From JBMYYE01 sp049609065 (GTDB lineage Bacteria > Pseudomonadota > Alphaproteobacteria > Rhodobacterales > Rhodobacteraceae), in assembly GCA_049609065.1 (NCBI GenBank), contig JBMYYE010000001.1:6057-70056 (forward strand): a stretch of DNA of 64,000 nt, in the 5' to 3' direction. The translations under genes and the position numbers were made by a program. Below the pieces are notes generated by a model, which saw nothing but the letters and a program-made list of their open reading frames with translations, searched no databases and had not been told where the DNA came from. Positions 1-9,519 of the stretch are shown piece by piece; the first letter of the stretch is position 1; each line of letters starts with the position of its first letter.

Positions 1-1
1 G

Positions 2-415
2 GATTTGGTCTATGCGGCTGTGTCGCACCGCACGCAACGTTTGATCGATATGATCGGATCTTTGATCTTCATGATGCCTGCAGCGGTCCTAATCTGGATG
101 TTCAGCTGGTATTTCATGTGGCGCCACTTGCTTGTGCCGAAAGTCTCCGCCTCGGACACGCTTGAGCGGCTTTTGCTAAAATCACGTGCTCTGCGCTGGA
201 ATGTGGAAACCATCGGGTTTTCGCCATCTGGCTTTAACGGCTATTTTATCTTTAAAGTTCTGATGGTGGCATTTTGTGGGATGATCTTCTTACAGTCCAT
301 CGCCTTTTTCTACCGCTCTTATCTTGAGCGCAAAGAGGGTGAAACAAGCGCAGGTAAATATCTCGATAAAGATACGCTCGGTAAGGGCGAAGAAGCCTAC
401 GAAGGCGTCCACTAA
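2..415 (+). CDS. TRAP transporter small permease (DctQ-like), 5' truncated by window edge
   Basis: Small membrane subunit of a tripartite (TRAP) uptake system for organic acids or similar solutes; it pairs with the large permease in the inner membrane. The reading frame is open to the left edge, so the TTG at base 5 is probably internal and the N-terminus lies outside the window. Two hydrophobic segments are visible, near residues 15-40 and 78-103 of the visible part, followed by a charged cytoplasmic tail. The stop lies 15 bases before the large permease gene, so the two are one operon. Assignment rests on size, helices and the neighbour; the substrate cannot be told. Confidence 0.8.
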   Translation, partial: DLVYAAVSHRTQRLIDMIGSLIFMMPAAVLIWMFSWYFMWRHLLVPKVSASDTLERLLLKSRALRWNVETIGFSPSGFNGYFIFKVLMVAFCGMIFLQSIAFFYRSYLERKEGETSAGKYLDKDTLGKGEEAYEGVH

Positions 416-430
416 GGGGGGGATGAGTAT

Positions 431-2782
431 ATGTTATTCGGACTAGATGGGGTCGAAATTGGCCTTATAATTGTATTTTTCTGCCTATTTGGTGGTATTT
501 TGTCAGGCTTTCCAGTGGCCTTTGCGATTGCGGGGGCTGGCGTTATTTCCTTTGGCTTGATCGCAAGCTTGGACAGCGCAGGCTATTTAATCCACGAAGC
601 GGTGGACACGGGATCGGACGCCTATAAGGCCCTGGTTTCAACGGGGGTTGCCCCCGATAGTATATCGTTATTTAGGTATCCCGACTTACCTACAGAAGTC
701 GGACCCGTTTTCGAACAAGGGTGGCAAAAAGCCTTCGATCGCACAATCTCATTTGTTGTAAATCGCATGAATGAACGTGTGCTTGCAGGGCAATCTATTG
801 AAACGCTTTTGGCTGTTTTGATGTTTGTTTTGATGGGGATTACGCTTGAACGGTCGCATATTGCGGATGATCTCCTAACAACAATGAGCCGCGTTTTTGG
901 TCCGCTTCCAGGGGGGCTTGCGGTATCGGTTGTTTTGGTTGGTGCGTTCTTGGCGGCGTCAACAGGGATTGTTGGGGCGACGGTGGTGACGATGGGGCTT
1001 TTGTCCTTGCCCACCATGTTGCGCAATAAATATTCACCTGAATTGGCAACAGGGGTCATTGCGGCCTCTGGCACTTTGGGGCAAATTATTCCGCCCTCAA
1101 TTGTGATTGTTTTGCTCGGCACCTTGGCAGGCGATCTGTATTCACGCGCTCAAGAAGCGCGCGCTCAAGCCGAAGGCTGTACCGATGCGCTCACATATTT
1201 GGGCGAAGCGGCCGTTGTTTCCGTAGGCACCTTGTTCCAAGCGGCCATTTTGCCAGGCGTAATGATTGCGTTTTTATACGCGCTCTATGCCTTTGGTTTT
1301 GCGCTCTTGAACCCGTCCAAAGCGCCACCCGTGGAGTTTGACGAAACAGGTATTGAAAAACATGGGGCCCGTAATGGTCTTCTTTGGTTCCTTGCAGTCC
1401 CTGTAATTTTGGTGGGTGTATTGGTATTGTCTACCAATATGGGCATCATCGGGAGCCAATCTTCGGTGGTTGATGGCTATACGCAATCCACAGACACGGC
1501 GATTTTACGCACCAATGTCGGTGAGCAATGCCAAGCCGCGATGATTGATCTGCATGGCCAAGCAAAGTGGGACCTCGCGGTGTCACAAGCCCAAGCCATT
1601 GATGCTGCAGGCGGCGTTCAACAAGCGCGTGCATTGACAGAAGATGAACTTGCCGCGGCTCTAGAAGCCAAAGTGTCCGCCGCAGCGCCTATTGGGACTG
1701 GCATTGGCATCATGATGCTCTTTGCGGGGATCTTGTTTGCCTTTGCACGTGGTTCTGCGCCGCATGCGAACAAATCTGGCGTGGCATTGGGTCTTGTTGG
1801 GGTTGCTTTGGGGCTCTTGGTGGATGCGGCGTGGATTTCGCCGCTGACAACGCCAGGGCAAACATTTGCGCTTATGGCGATCCCTGTTTTCTTGATCGTC
1901 AAGGGCATTATTGCGGCAATTCCGCTTTTGGGGAGCAATCAGATCCTCAAAGTGGTGTTCCCACCTTTGGTGCTCATTGTTGCGGTTCTCGGGTCCATTT
2001 TGGGCGGTATTACCAACCCGACACCTGCCGCAGCATTGGGGGCAGGGGGCGCGATTATGCTCGCGGCTTACCGTAAACTCAATGATCGGGATAAATCCAC
2101 GAAACCCATCATCTACGGGGCGCTTGCGGTCTTTGTGATGATCCTTGTTGGATTGAACTTTGATCTTCGGGTGAGCCGTTCAAATGTACCATTTGAAGAT
2201 TGGGTTGCGTTCTTTGTGGCGCTGGCTGCGTTCCATGTGGCGCTCTTTGGGTTGTTCTTTAGCTGTTGGGTCCTTTGGGCAAATGCCGTGTTGAGCCCCG
2301 TCGTGCGTGAAACGGCCAAGGTGACCTCCATGGTCTTTACCATCTTGATCGGGTCTCAGCTTTTGAACCTAGTGGTGCTGTCCTTTGGGGGCGAACACTA
2401 TATTCAAGATTTCTTGAAATCGATGGATAGTGAGGTGAAGGTGTTCCTCATCGTGATGATCGTCATGTTCATCATGGGGTTTGTTTTGGATTTCTTGGAA
2501 ATCATTTACATCGTTGTGCCAATTGTTGGCCCTGTGATTTATGGTGGCTCCTTGGATCCGAAATGGGTGACCATCATGATTGCGGTTAACCTTCAGACTT
2601 CCTTTATTACACCGCCATTTGGCTTCGCGCTTTTCTACTTGCGTGGTGTGGCGCCAAAGGAAATCACAACGGGGCATATTTACCGTGGGATCGTGCCATT
2701 TGTGCTGATCCAAGTGCTGGCGCTTGGGCTGTTGTGGATCTTCCCATCTGTTGTGACGATCATTCCAAACCTCATTCCATAG
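431..2782 (+). CDS. TRAP transporter large permease (DctM family, long form)
   Basis: Channel subunit of the TRAP system begun at the left edge. At 783 residues it is far longer than ordinary DctM proteins of about 430. The familiar DctM fold is present, with glycine-rich helices such as the one around residues 195-225 (GTLGQIIPPSIVIV) and a C-terminal half ending near NLQTSFITPPFGFALFY. The extra length comes from polar insertions near residues 55-115 and 335-400. Long large permeases of this kind are known in marine Rhodobacterales. The start ATG follows an AGGGGGG ribosome site. Likely exported solute-binding partner lies outside the window. Confidence 0.9.
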   Translation: MLFGLDGVEIGLIIVFFCLFGGILSGFPVAFAIAGAGVISFGLIASLDSAGYLIHEAVDTGSDAYKALVSTGVAPDSISLFRYPDLPTEVGPVFEQGWQKAFDRTISFVVNRMNERVLAGQSIETLLAVLMFVLMGITLERSHIADDLLTTMSRVFGPLPGGLAVSVVLVGAFLAASTGIVGATVVTMGLLSLPTMLRNKYSPELATGVIAASGTLGQIIPPSIVIVLLGTLAGDLYSRAQEARAQAEGCTDALTYLGEAAVVSVGTLFQAAILPGVMIAFLYALYAFGFALLNPSKAPPVEFDETGIEKHGARNGLLWFLAVPVILVGVLVLSTNMGIIGSQSSVVDGYTQSTDTAILRTNVGEQCQAAMIDLHGQAKWDLAVSQAQAIDAAGGVQQARALTEDELAAALEAKVSAAAPIGTGIGIMMLFAGILFAFARGSAPHANKSGVALGLVGVALGLLVDAAWISPLTTPGQTFALMAIPVFLIVKGIIAAIPLLGSNQILKVVFPPLVLIVAVLGSILGGITNPTPAAALGAGGAIMLAAYRKLNDRDKSTKPIIYGALAVFVMILVGLNFDLRVSRSNVPFEDWVAFFVALAAFHVALFGLFFSCWVLWANAVLSPVVRETAKVTSMVFTILIGSQLLNLVVLSFGGEHYIQDFLKSMDSEVKVFLIVMIVMFIMGFVLDFLEIIYIVVPIVGPVIYGGSLDPKWVTIMIAVNLQTSFITPPFGFALFYLRGVAPKEITTGHIYRGIVPFVLIQVLALGLLWIFPSVVTIIPNLIP

Positions 2783-2801
2783 GGGTTGGCTTTATACGAA
2801 T

Positions 2802-2829
2802 AAAAAACGCGCCCTTTGGGGCGCGTTTT
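2802..2829. terminator. Bidirectional rho-independent terminator
   Basis: Seven-pair perfect stem CGCGCCC / GGGCGCG with a TTTG loop, flanked by an A run on the left and a T run on the right. It can therefore stop both the rightward TRAP operon and the leftward bpt gene, which converge here. Confidence 0.85.
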
Positions 2830-2865
2830 GCGTTTGGGGTATCTAAAGTGTGGATCGTGTGTGGC

Positions 2866-3705
2866 TTACGGTGTGTCCACACGACCAGGCAGCTGAATGT
2901 GCGCGACTTGTTCGGCCACGGGGACCACCTCAAGCGGGTTGTGGTTGCTGGCAAACTCCGCAGCAGGCCCCAAAGGCACCCAATTGCCACCGCGAAAGAT
3001 TTCAAGAGCGCTAAAATTGGCTTTGTATTGCATTTTGGATGACCCGGGCACCCAATAGCCCAGATAGACATAGGGTAGTCCCATCTCTTGGGCCATACGG
3101 ATGTGATCCAAAATCAAGTAAGTGCCAATGCTTTGTGCGTATCGTTCTGGGTTGAAAAAGGAATAGACCATGCTGAGCCCATCATCGAGCACATCCGTCA
3201 AGCAGACCGCTTCGAGTTTCTCGATGCTGACATCATGGTCAGAGGGATCGTTGCTTCTATATTCTATGACGCGGGTTTTGATTGGTGTTTCTTCAACCAT
3301 TGCGGCGTATTCGAACACATCCATATCCGCCATTCCGCCATCGGCGTGGCGCGATGATAAATACTGTTTAAAAAGCTCAAACTGTTCTTCGGATGCCCAT
3401 GGTGATTTGGCCTCTGATTTCAGATCCTGAACCTTTGACAAAACCCGTTTTTGGCTGCGCGAAGGCTTGAAATCAGCAACGTTAACACGCGCGGAAAAAC
3501 ACAAAGAGCATTCTGCACAGCAGGGTCGGTAGAGGACATTTTGGGATCGACGAAAGCCTTGCTTTGATAAAGCATTGTTGAGATCTTGCCCACCTTCATC
3601 ATGCAACGCAGTAAACAGTTTTCGCTCAAGCCGATCGGCAAGATACGGACAGGTTTGGGCCGCTGTCACATAGAACTGTGGTGTGAGTGGCACAGAATGT
3701 TGCAT
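2866..3705 (-). CDS. bpt: Aspartate/glutamate leucyltransferase (Bpt)
   Basis: Transfers leucine from Leu-tRNA to proteins with N-terminal Asp or Glu, marking them for ClpAP through the N-degron route; cytoplasmic. The 279-residue length fits the family. The N-terminal region shows the conserved CPYL element and the YRPCC..CSLC..AR cysteine cluster near residues 58-72, and the C-terminal transferase half has the [16 protein letters not shown] signature. It is convergent with the TRAP genes and shares their terminator. The alternative is an arginyltransferase of the same superfamily; bacterial members of this length are usually Bpt. Confidence 0.92.
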   Translation of the reverse strand: MQHSVPLTPQFYVTAAQTCPYLADRLERKLFTALHDEGGQDLNNALSKQGFRRSQNVLYRPCCAECSLCFSARVNVADFKPSRSQKRVLSKVQDLKSEAKSPWASEEQFELFKQYLSSRHADGGMADMDVFEYAAMVEETPIKTRVIEYRSNDPSDHDVSIEKLEAVCLTDVLDDGLSMVYSFFNPERYAQSIGTYLILDHIRMAQEMGLPYVYLGYWVPGSSKMQYKANFSALEIFRGGNWVPLGPAAEFASNHNPLEVVPVAEQVAHIQLPGRVDTP

Positions 3706-3778
3706 TAATTATGAGGGCCTTTTCAAATACGTGACTACCATATCAATGAAAGTCCCATTGTCCAAGGCCCTTGTTTTA

Positions 3779-4231
3779 TTATGCGTATTTGGCACGCTTA
3801 TTGATCATAACACTGCCCAGAAGATGATCTGGTAAGGAGCGTGACGGGGTGCTCATCAACAGGGACAAAATGGATACGAATTGTCCGATAAAGCTTGCCA
3901 TCAAAACGTTATGAAGAAGTGAATGTATGGCCGCGTGTTTTAAATCAAAGCGGGCACCATCTTTGTCGCGCAATTCAATTGCCATGATCCGCATACCAAG
4001 GGTTGCGCTGGATTTTGCGAGGGTCATGGTCCGGTAGGTAAGCCCAAGAGTGAAATACAGCACAGGTAGGAAAAAGAGGGCAGTAAAGGCGGTGAATGGG
4101 ATCACAAGGATGCAAAGTGCCGTAATGATGACAACATCAATCCCCCAAGCCACCAAGCGTTTTGCGGGTACATCTTTATAGAAATCTGAGTTGAAATCAG
4201 GGTCGGGAAGTGTCACGAGACGGCCTTTCAA
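3779..4231 (-). CDS. RDD family membrane protein
   Basis: Predicted 150-residue inner-membrane protein. The RDD signature begins at the AKRLVAWGIDVVII segment near residues 23-36, followed by helices around 28-60 and near 105-125. The middle contains the family's TLGMRIMAIELRD motif. RDD proteins are poorly understood; some have been linked to ion transport. It lies downstream of the DUF2852 gene on the same strand, separated by a 9-pair hairpin at 4258-4282, so it may be transcribed separately or attenuated. No specific role can be assigned. Confidence 0.85.
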   Translation of the reverse strand: MKGRLVTLPDPDFNSDFYKDVPAKRLVAWGIDVVIITALCILVIPFTAFTALFFLPVLYFTLGLTYRTMTLAKSSATLGMRIMAIELRDKDGARFDLKHAAIHSLLHNVLMASFIGQFVSILSLLMSTPSRSLPDHLLGSVMINKRAKYA

Positions 4232-4257
4232 ATATATGGGGGGAGTGGGTTTTGTTT

Positions 4258-4282
4258 CTGCCCCACTGAAAGTGTGGGGCAG
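4258..4282. repeat. Nine-pair hairpin between DUF2852 and RDD genes
   Basis: Perfect inverted repeat CTGCCCCAC / GTGGGGCAG with a 7-base loop, just after the DUF2852 stop. Neither strand shows a clear T run after the stem, so it is not a textbook terminator; it could stabilise a transcript 3' end or weaken read-through into the RDD gene. Confidence 0.5.
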
Positions 4283-4296
4283 AGGGGACGCTGTGA

Positions 4297-4710
4297 TTAG
4301 GCGTCTTCTTTTTCGGATTTGGGTTCAGCTTCAGATGTCGCAGAATGATCTTTCATAAACTCATCGAATTCTGATTTGTCTTTCGCATCACGAAGGCGTT
4401 GCAAAAACCCTTCAAACGCGTCTTGTTCATTTTCAAGGCGTGAAATTGTGTCCGCCTTGTAAGCGTCAAAGGCTGTGTTTCCAGAAGACCGGAAGTTATA
4501 GCGATGTGAGCCATGGGCATGGTCGCGCCGTGCAGAACAGCGGCCAAAACGGCCAGTGATCAAAATATAGGCCAAAATTACCAAGCCAAGTGGGCCACCA
4601 AATATAAAGCCCAATACCATCAAAGCAATCCAAGCGCCTTTGCCACGCTCATCCATCCATGCTTCCGTGCGGCGGAAGATATTCGTCGGGTGTGCGGTTG
4701 CGGTTGTCAT
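4297..4710 (-). CDS. DUF2852 family small membrane protein
   Basis: A 137-residue protein with one long hydrophobic stretch at about residues 27-53, then an arginine-rich linker and a helical charged tail ending in an acidic run. This arrangement, including the RTEAWMDERGKGAWIA start and the FRSSGNTAFDAYK motif, matches the DUF2852 family common in alphaproteobacteria. Function is unknown. The tail (about residues 88-137) is rich in Glu, Asp and Lys with heptad-like spacing, which suggests a short coiled coil. Confidence 0.85.
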   Translation of the reverse strand: MTTATAHPTNIFRRTEAWMDERGKGAWIALMVLGFIFGGPLGLVILAYILITGRFGRCSARRDHAHGSHRYNFRSSGNTAFDAYKADTISRLENEQDAFEGFLQRLRDAKDKSEFDEFMKDHSATSEAEPKSEKEDA

Positions 4711-4878
4711 TGTGGGATCCTTTCAAGATCTAATGTTAATTTCGTTTACATCCTCAATCTGGGTATTGTGAGGTGAAAGATCAACACCTTATGTAAATCT
4801 TTTTTACATTATCTTTTTATCTATTTGTTTTAATTCATAAAATTGGATATAAAAGTTTCTAATTTTAGGGGGCATCGG

Positions 4879-5400
4879 TCATTTCCAGAACGCCATACGC
4901 CCCAATAAATTGTCTTTTCGAATGAATTGATGATAGAGCGCGCCCAAAATATGTAAGCCTACAGCCCCCATAAGAAGCTTCGTAGCAATGCCATGTGCGG
5001 TGCCAGCGGCAAAGCTGTCGGCGTCCATGGGCGGGATGCCAGATCCGCCAAAGGCATAGGCCCCGACACCAGAGGCCATAGCAAGCGCGAGACCAGAAAC
5101 AGGCACCAAAATAAGTAAGACATATAGAAGGTGATGTACACTCACCCCAACCTTATCGAGGACCACATGCCCTGTTGCTGCTTGTGGTGGTTTGGGGGTG
5201 CTGCGTTTTTTAAGCACACGGATTAGAGTTAATATGAGTACTAAAATCCCAATAAGCGCATGGGCGCGATAAGAGAAAAGCTTCTCCGGGTCCGCATTTT
5301 CCAAATTGGCGAGGATCACATTCCCAGCCAAAAGCGCAGCGATCACCAAAATCGCGGAGGCCCAGTGAAGAAAAATAATGGATTTGCTGTATTTGGTCAT
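4879..5400 (-). CDS. Cytochrome b561 family protein
   Basis: Predicted 173-residue, four-helix diheme b-type cytochrome of the inner membrane, similar to CybB, which passes electrons between quinol and other acceptors. Candidate heme-ligand histidines lie in the helices: His12 in the first (FLHWASAILVIA), one in the second (RAHALIGILVLILTLIR), one in the third (VHHLLYVLLILVPVSG) and one in the fourth (GLHILGALYHQFI). Four helices with paired histidines fit the family. It stands alone, facing left, divergent from the GNAT gene. Confidence 0.88.
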   Translation of the reverse strand: MTKYSKSIIFLHWASAILVIAALLAGNVILANLENADPEKLFSYRAHALIGILVLILTLIRVLKKRSTPKPPQAATGHVVLDKVGVSVHHLLYVLLILVPVSGLALAMASGVGAYAFGGSGIPPMDADSFAAGTAHGIATKLLMGAVGLHILGALYHQFIRKDNLLGRMAFWK

Positions 5401-5537
5401 TGGCTGTTCCTTCCTAGGGATCTGTGCGTCTTCTTATACGTAGCATAGGGGCGCTCCGTCGCAAAATTGTTGGCAACACGCATCAATGCTTGCGGCAGGT
5501 GGGGGCTTCTGATTACGTGACAGTGAAGGAGACCACC

Positions 5538-6137
5538 ATGACCCCTTGGCCTGACGCGATTGATCTTGTTGCCCCACATGCAGCCCTTGTGTTGCTTGAT
5601 GAAACCTATGCCGATGATTTGAAAGAGGCGGCGGCAGATGGTGCGTTGCATAAATATTGGTACACAACCGTTCCACACCCAGATGATATGGATGCGGAAA
5701 TTGCACGGCGTTTAAAACTCCGCGCAGAAGGAAGCATGCTGCCTTTTGCTGTGATTGATCTCAAAACGGGCCGTGCGGTTGGAATGACCACCTATATGAA
5801 TATCGATGCGGTGAACAAGCGGGTTGAAATTGGCTCAACTTGGTACCGAAAATCGGCGCAAAGATCCCCGATCAACAGCGAATGCAAATTGATGCTTTTG
5901 GCGCATGCATTTGAAACGCTGGATTGCATTGCCGTGGAATTTCGCACGCATTTCATCAATCAGCAAAGTCGCCGCGCGATTGAACGCCTTGGCGCTAAAT
6001 TAGATGGGGTGCTGCGCAATCATTCGGTTATGCCTGATGGGTCCTTGCGCGATACCGCGGTCTATTCGATTTTGCCTCATGAATGGCCCATGGTGAAAAA
6101 GAACCTGACATGGCAGCTGGAAAAGCCCCGCGATTAG
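5538..6137 (+). CDS. GNAT family N-acetyltransferase (RimJ/RimL type)
   Basis: Predicted acetyl-CoA-dependent acetyltransferase of 199 residues. The start at 5538 is preferred over the upstream in-frame ATG at 5424 because a GAAGGAG ribosome site sits seven bases before it and the sequence from MTPWPDAIDL reads like the family's N-terminus. The core shows MTTYMNIDAVNKRVEIGSTWY, then NSECKLMLLAHAFETL and a C-terminal INQQSRRAIERLGAKLDG stretch, a pattern seen in protein or amine N-acetyltransferases of the RimJ/RimL class. Its last four bases overlap the convergent ybaK-like gene. Substrate unknown. Confidence 0.88.
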   Translation: MTPWPDAIDLVAPHAALVLLDETYADDLKEAAADGALHKYWYTTVPHPDDMDAEIARRLKLRAEGSMLPFAVIDLKTGRAVGMTTYMNIDAVNKRVEIGSTWYRKSAQRSPINSECKLMLLAHAFETLDCIAVEFRTHFINQQSRRAIERLGAKLDGVLRNHSVMPDGSLRDTAVYSILPHEWPMVKKNLTWQLEKPRD

Positions 6138-6604
6138 GCGGTGAATGCCGCAATCGTGGCCTGTGTCATGCTGTGAAGGACCGTAGGTGCAACGGAAAAT
6201 ATGTGCCGCGGTGTGCCGGCTGCGGCCCAAACGCTCGGAAAATCCAATAATCTTGGGTCCATATAGATAGGGCAAGGCGTCAGATGCCCGATGGGCGACA
6301 CGCCACCAATGGCAAACCCCGTAACTGCGCGCACGCGTTTGGCATCGGCACGGCTCAGGGCATGGCCGACAATCTGCGCGGCCTTTTTGGCATCAACCTG
6401 ATTGCCACCCGCCGTGAGGAACATCACCGGCGCATCGTTTTTAGTATCCCAAAACAAGATGGATTTTGCAATTTGATCAATCTCACATCCTGCCGCCTGT
6501 GCCGCTTGTTGCGCCGTGCGTGTTTCCTCATCCATTTCGAGGATCGTGTCGGAAAGCCCATGCGCCAAGAGCGCATTTCGCACGCGTTTTAGACTTTTGC
6601 TCAT
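6134..6604 (-). CDS. YbaK/ProX-type aminoacyl-tRNA deacylase
   Basis: A 156-residue free-standing editing domain expected to hydrolyse mischarged tRNA such as Cys-tRNA(Pro) or Ala-tRNA(Pro). The YbaK fold signatures are visible: IAKSILF, then VMFLTAGGNQVDAKKAAQIVG, and the glycine motif GFAIGGVSPIGH that binds the 3' end of the tRNA. Length matches the family. It is divergent from glnE, with 88 bases between the two start codons. Which mischarged tRNA it edits cannot be read from the sequence. Confidence 0.88.
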   Translation of the reverse strand: MSKSLKRVRNALLAHGLSDTILEMDEETRTAQQAAQAAGCEIDQIAKSILFWDTKNDAPVMFLTAGGNQVDAKKAAQIVGHALSRADAKRVRAVTGFAIGGVSPIGHLTPCPIYMDPRLLDFPSVWAAAGTPRHIFSVAPTVLHSMTQATIAAFTA

Positions 6605-6692
6605 TGGCTTTCTCCTCGTTCTTATTGTCGCAGGTGCCGATTTAAAGGCGCCTTTACTTGACGATATGGGGGGAAGGGCGCATTTTACAACT

Positions 6693-9485
6693 ATGAATTT
6701 TCAATCGCTCATCACCCGCTCACCGATTCCATATAACGCTGAACAAGGTGCTGAAATCAAAGCGCTCTTTTCGGAATTACCTGCTGAGGTCCAAGAGCTC
6801 ATCGCAGGGACGGCGGGCTGTAGCCCCTATTTGCGTGGCCTTTTGCAAAAAGAACGCGATTGGCTGCTTGAAGCCCTCTCTGGGGATCCTCACGCTGCGA
6901 TGGACGGGCTCTTGGATGAGGTGCGTGCCATGGCGCCCGATAGGCTCAAATCGGGGCTTCGGATGGGCAAACGGCGCATGGCAATTTTGACGGCGCTTTG
7001 CGATTTGGGTGGCGCATGGCCTGTGCTTGAGGTGACGCGCGCCTTAACTGATTATGCGGACCTTGCCACGGATAGGGCGCTTAAATCTTGCGTGGGCGAT
7101 ATGATCCGGCGCGGCAAAATTCCAGGCCAAACCGAAGAGGACATTGAAACCGCTGGTGGTGTAGTGGCGCTTGCCATGGGGAAAATGGGCGCGCATGAGC
7201 TCAATTATTCCTCAGATGTGGATTTGATTGTGCTCTTTGATGATGCGCGCTTTGAGGGGCTCGATTATATGGAGGCCCGCCAAGGCTTCATTCGAGCCAC
7301 TCGGAATATGTCCGCCATGATGTCGGATATCACGGGTGAAGGTTATGTGTTTCGCACGGATTTGCGGTTGCGCCCTGATCCGTCCACCACACCCGTTTGC
7401 ATGGCGATGGAAGCGGCCGAACGCTACTATGAAAGCGTCGGGCGTACATGGGAACGGGCCGCCCATATTAAGGCGCGGCCATGTGCGGGGGATGTGCGTG
7501 CGGGTGAAGAGTATCTCAAACGATTGCGCCCCTTTATTTGGCGAAAACACCTTGATTTTGCCGCGATCCAAGATGCCCATGATATGCGGCTGCGTATCCG
7601 CGAACATAAAGGGCTCGGTGGGCCAATCACCCTTGAAGGACATAACATGAAGCTCGGCCGCGGCGGCATTCGAGAGATCGAATTCTTCGTACAAACCCGC
7701 CAAATCATTGCAGGTGGGCGCGATGAAAGCCTGCGCTCACGGGAAACCTTGTCTGCTTTATCGGCGCTTGTTGACAAGGGCTGGGTCGGTAAGGATGTAG
7801 CAAAAGTTCTAGAAAAACACTATTTGGACCACAGGGAGGTTGAGCATAGATTGCAAATGGTCAATGATGCGCAGACCCATGACCTCCCGAACTCGGCGGA
7901 TGGGTTTGAGCGCTTGGCCGCGTTTATGGGGGAAACCGATACGAAGGCTTTGCGCAGGCGGTTGCATGATGCGCTTGAGGAGGTCCATGAAACAACCGAG
8001 AGTTTTTTCACACCAGATGCGGCGGCACAGACGCCAGAATTGTCCGGAACCGAAGCAGAAATCACCGCCCGTTGGCCAACCTATCCAGCGCTTAGATCTG
8101 AGCGTGCCGTGGAAATTTTTGAACGTTTGCGCCCCGTTATTTTAGAGCGCTTGCAAAAGGCCGCACGCCCAGATGAGGCGCTGGTTAATTTTGATGAATT
8201 CCTGCGTGGATTGCCCGCAGGCGTACAACTGTTTTCTCTCTTTGAAGCGAATACACAGCTTATCGATTTGCTGGTGGATATTGTGTCTACGGCACCTGCC
8301 TTATCCTCACATCTGTCACGTCATTCCGGTGTGTTTGATGCGGTGATCGGCGGGAGTTTCTTTTCTGAGTGGCCAGAGGTGGATGGGCTAAAGCAGGCTT
8401 TGGCCAAAGAATTGGCACCGATTGAGGATTATGAACGTCGTTTGGACCGGGTGCGCCGTTGGATGAAGGAATGGCATTTTCGCATTGGGGTGCATCATCT
8501 GCGCGGTTTGATCGATATGGAAACGGCAGGGGCGCAATATGCGCAATTGGCCGAAGTCGTGGTCGCACTCACATGGCAGGACGTTGTGGCGGAATTTGCG
8601 CGCAAACATGGGCCGCAGCCTGGCCGTGGTGCGGTGGTTTTGGGTATGGGCTCCATGGGGGCGGGGCGGCTAAATGCAGGATCTGATCTTGATCTGGTGG
8701 TGGTGTTTGATGCGCAAGATGTGGATATGTCTGAAGGCAAACGCCCCCTTGGCACGCGGCCTTATTACGCGCGTTTGACCCAAGCGTTGGTGACGGCTCT
8801 ATCGGCGCCGATGTCTGAGGGAAAGCTCTATGAAGTCGACATGCGGCTTCGGCCTTCGGGGCGGCAAGGCCCAGTTGCAAGCGCTCTGCAAGGATTTAAA
8901 GAGTATCAAAAACATGAGGCGTGGACGTGGGAACATTTGGCGCTCACACGGGCGCGCCCTATTGCAGGGAATATGGATCTTGGGGAAGAAATCATTGATT
9001 TCGCGCATGATTTATTGCCCGAAAAGGCGGATGCAAAGAAAATATTGCCCGATGTCCAAGAAATGCGCGACCGTTTGGCACAAGCCAAACCAGGCAAGGG
9101 GGTCTTTGAAACCAAAGCAGGCCCCGGGCGCATTATGGATATTGAGCTTTTGGCGCAGGCCGCAACGGTGTTGTCACGATCGACTGCGCGTTCAACGACA
9201 GATCAGCTCATGGCTGGACGGATGTCGGGTTTTTTATCTGAGGCCGCACATGCGCGTTTAACGGAGGCTTTGCATCTTTACTGGTCGGTGCTTGGGCCGT
9301 CTCGTTTGATGGAGGAAAAAGAGCTGGATCCAGAGCATATCGGGGAAGGTGGGGTGCAGTTCTTATTGCGTTCAACTGGTGCTGAAAATCTTGACGCGCT
9401 GATTTTAGATCTTCAAGCCACGCAAAATGACGTATCTGCCATCGTGGATGACGCTTTACGACATGTCACTTGGACATTAGACTGA
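6693..9485 (+). CDS. glnE: Bifunctional glutamine synthetase adenylyltransferase/deadenylase
   Basis: Adds and removes AMP on glutamine synthetase in response to PII, setting nitrogen assimilation. Two nucleotidyltransferase domains are visible, each with the G-S-D-x-D type metal motif: MGAHELNYSSDVDLIVLFD in the N-terminal half (deadenylase) and MGAGRLNAGSDLDLVVVFD in the C-terminal half (adenylylase). The reading frame opens well upstream, but the start at 6693 (MNFQSLITR) gives 930 residues, normal for the family, and avoids overlap with the divergent ybaK-like gene. A TTGACG element at 6658-6663 could be a promoter -35 box, implying a very short leader. Confidence 0.95.
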   Translation: MNFQSLITRSPIPYNAEQGAEIKALFSELPAEVQELIAGTAGCSPYLRGLLQKERDWLLEALSGDPHAAMDGLLDEVRAMAPDRLKSGLRMGKRRMAILTALCDLGGAWPVLEVTRALTDYADLATDRALKSCVGDMIRRGKIPGQTEEDIETAGGVVALAMGKMGAHELNYSSDVDLIVLFDDARFEGLDYMEARQGFIRATRNMSAMMSDITGEGYVFRTDLRLRPDPSTTPVCMAMEAAERYYESVGRTWERAAHIKARPCAGDVRAGEEYLKRLRPFIWRKHLDFAAIQDAHDMRLRIREHKGLGGPITLEGHNMKLGRGGIREIEFFVQTRQIIAGGRDESLRSRETLSALSALVDKGWVGKDVAKVLEKHYLDHREVEHRLQMVNDAQTHDLPNSADGFERLAAFMGETDTKALRRRLHDALEEVHETTESFFTPDAAAQTPELSGTEAEITARWPTYPALRSERAVEIFERLRPVILERLQKAARPDEALVNFDEFLRGLPAGVQLFSLFEANTQLIDLLVDIVSTAPALSSHLSRHSGVFDAVIGGSFFSEWPEVDGLKQALAKELAPIEDYERRLDRVRRWMKEWHFRIGVHHLRGLIDMETAGAQYAQLAEVVVALTWQDVVAEFARKHGPQPGRGAVVLGMGSMGAGRLNAGSDLDLVVVFDAQDVDMSEGKRPLGTRPYYARLTQALVTALSAPMSEGKLYEVDMRLRPSGRQGPVASALQGFKEYQKHEAWTWEHLALTRARPIAGNMDLGEEIIDFAHDLLPEKADAKKILPDVQEMRDRLAQAKPGKGVFETKAGPGRIMDIELLAQAATVLSRSTARSTTDQLMAGRMSGFLSEAAHARLTEALHLYWSVLGPSRLMEEKELDPEHIGEGGVQFLLRSTGAENLDALILDLQATQNDVSAIVDDALRHVTWTLD

Positions 9486-9519
9486 TCCAAAGGTTAAAGG
9501 CCGAATTGGGAACACGCAA

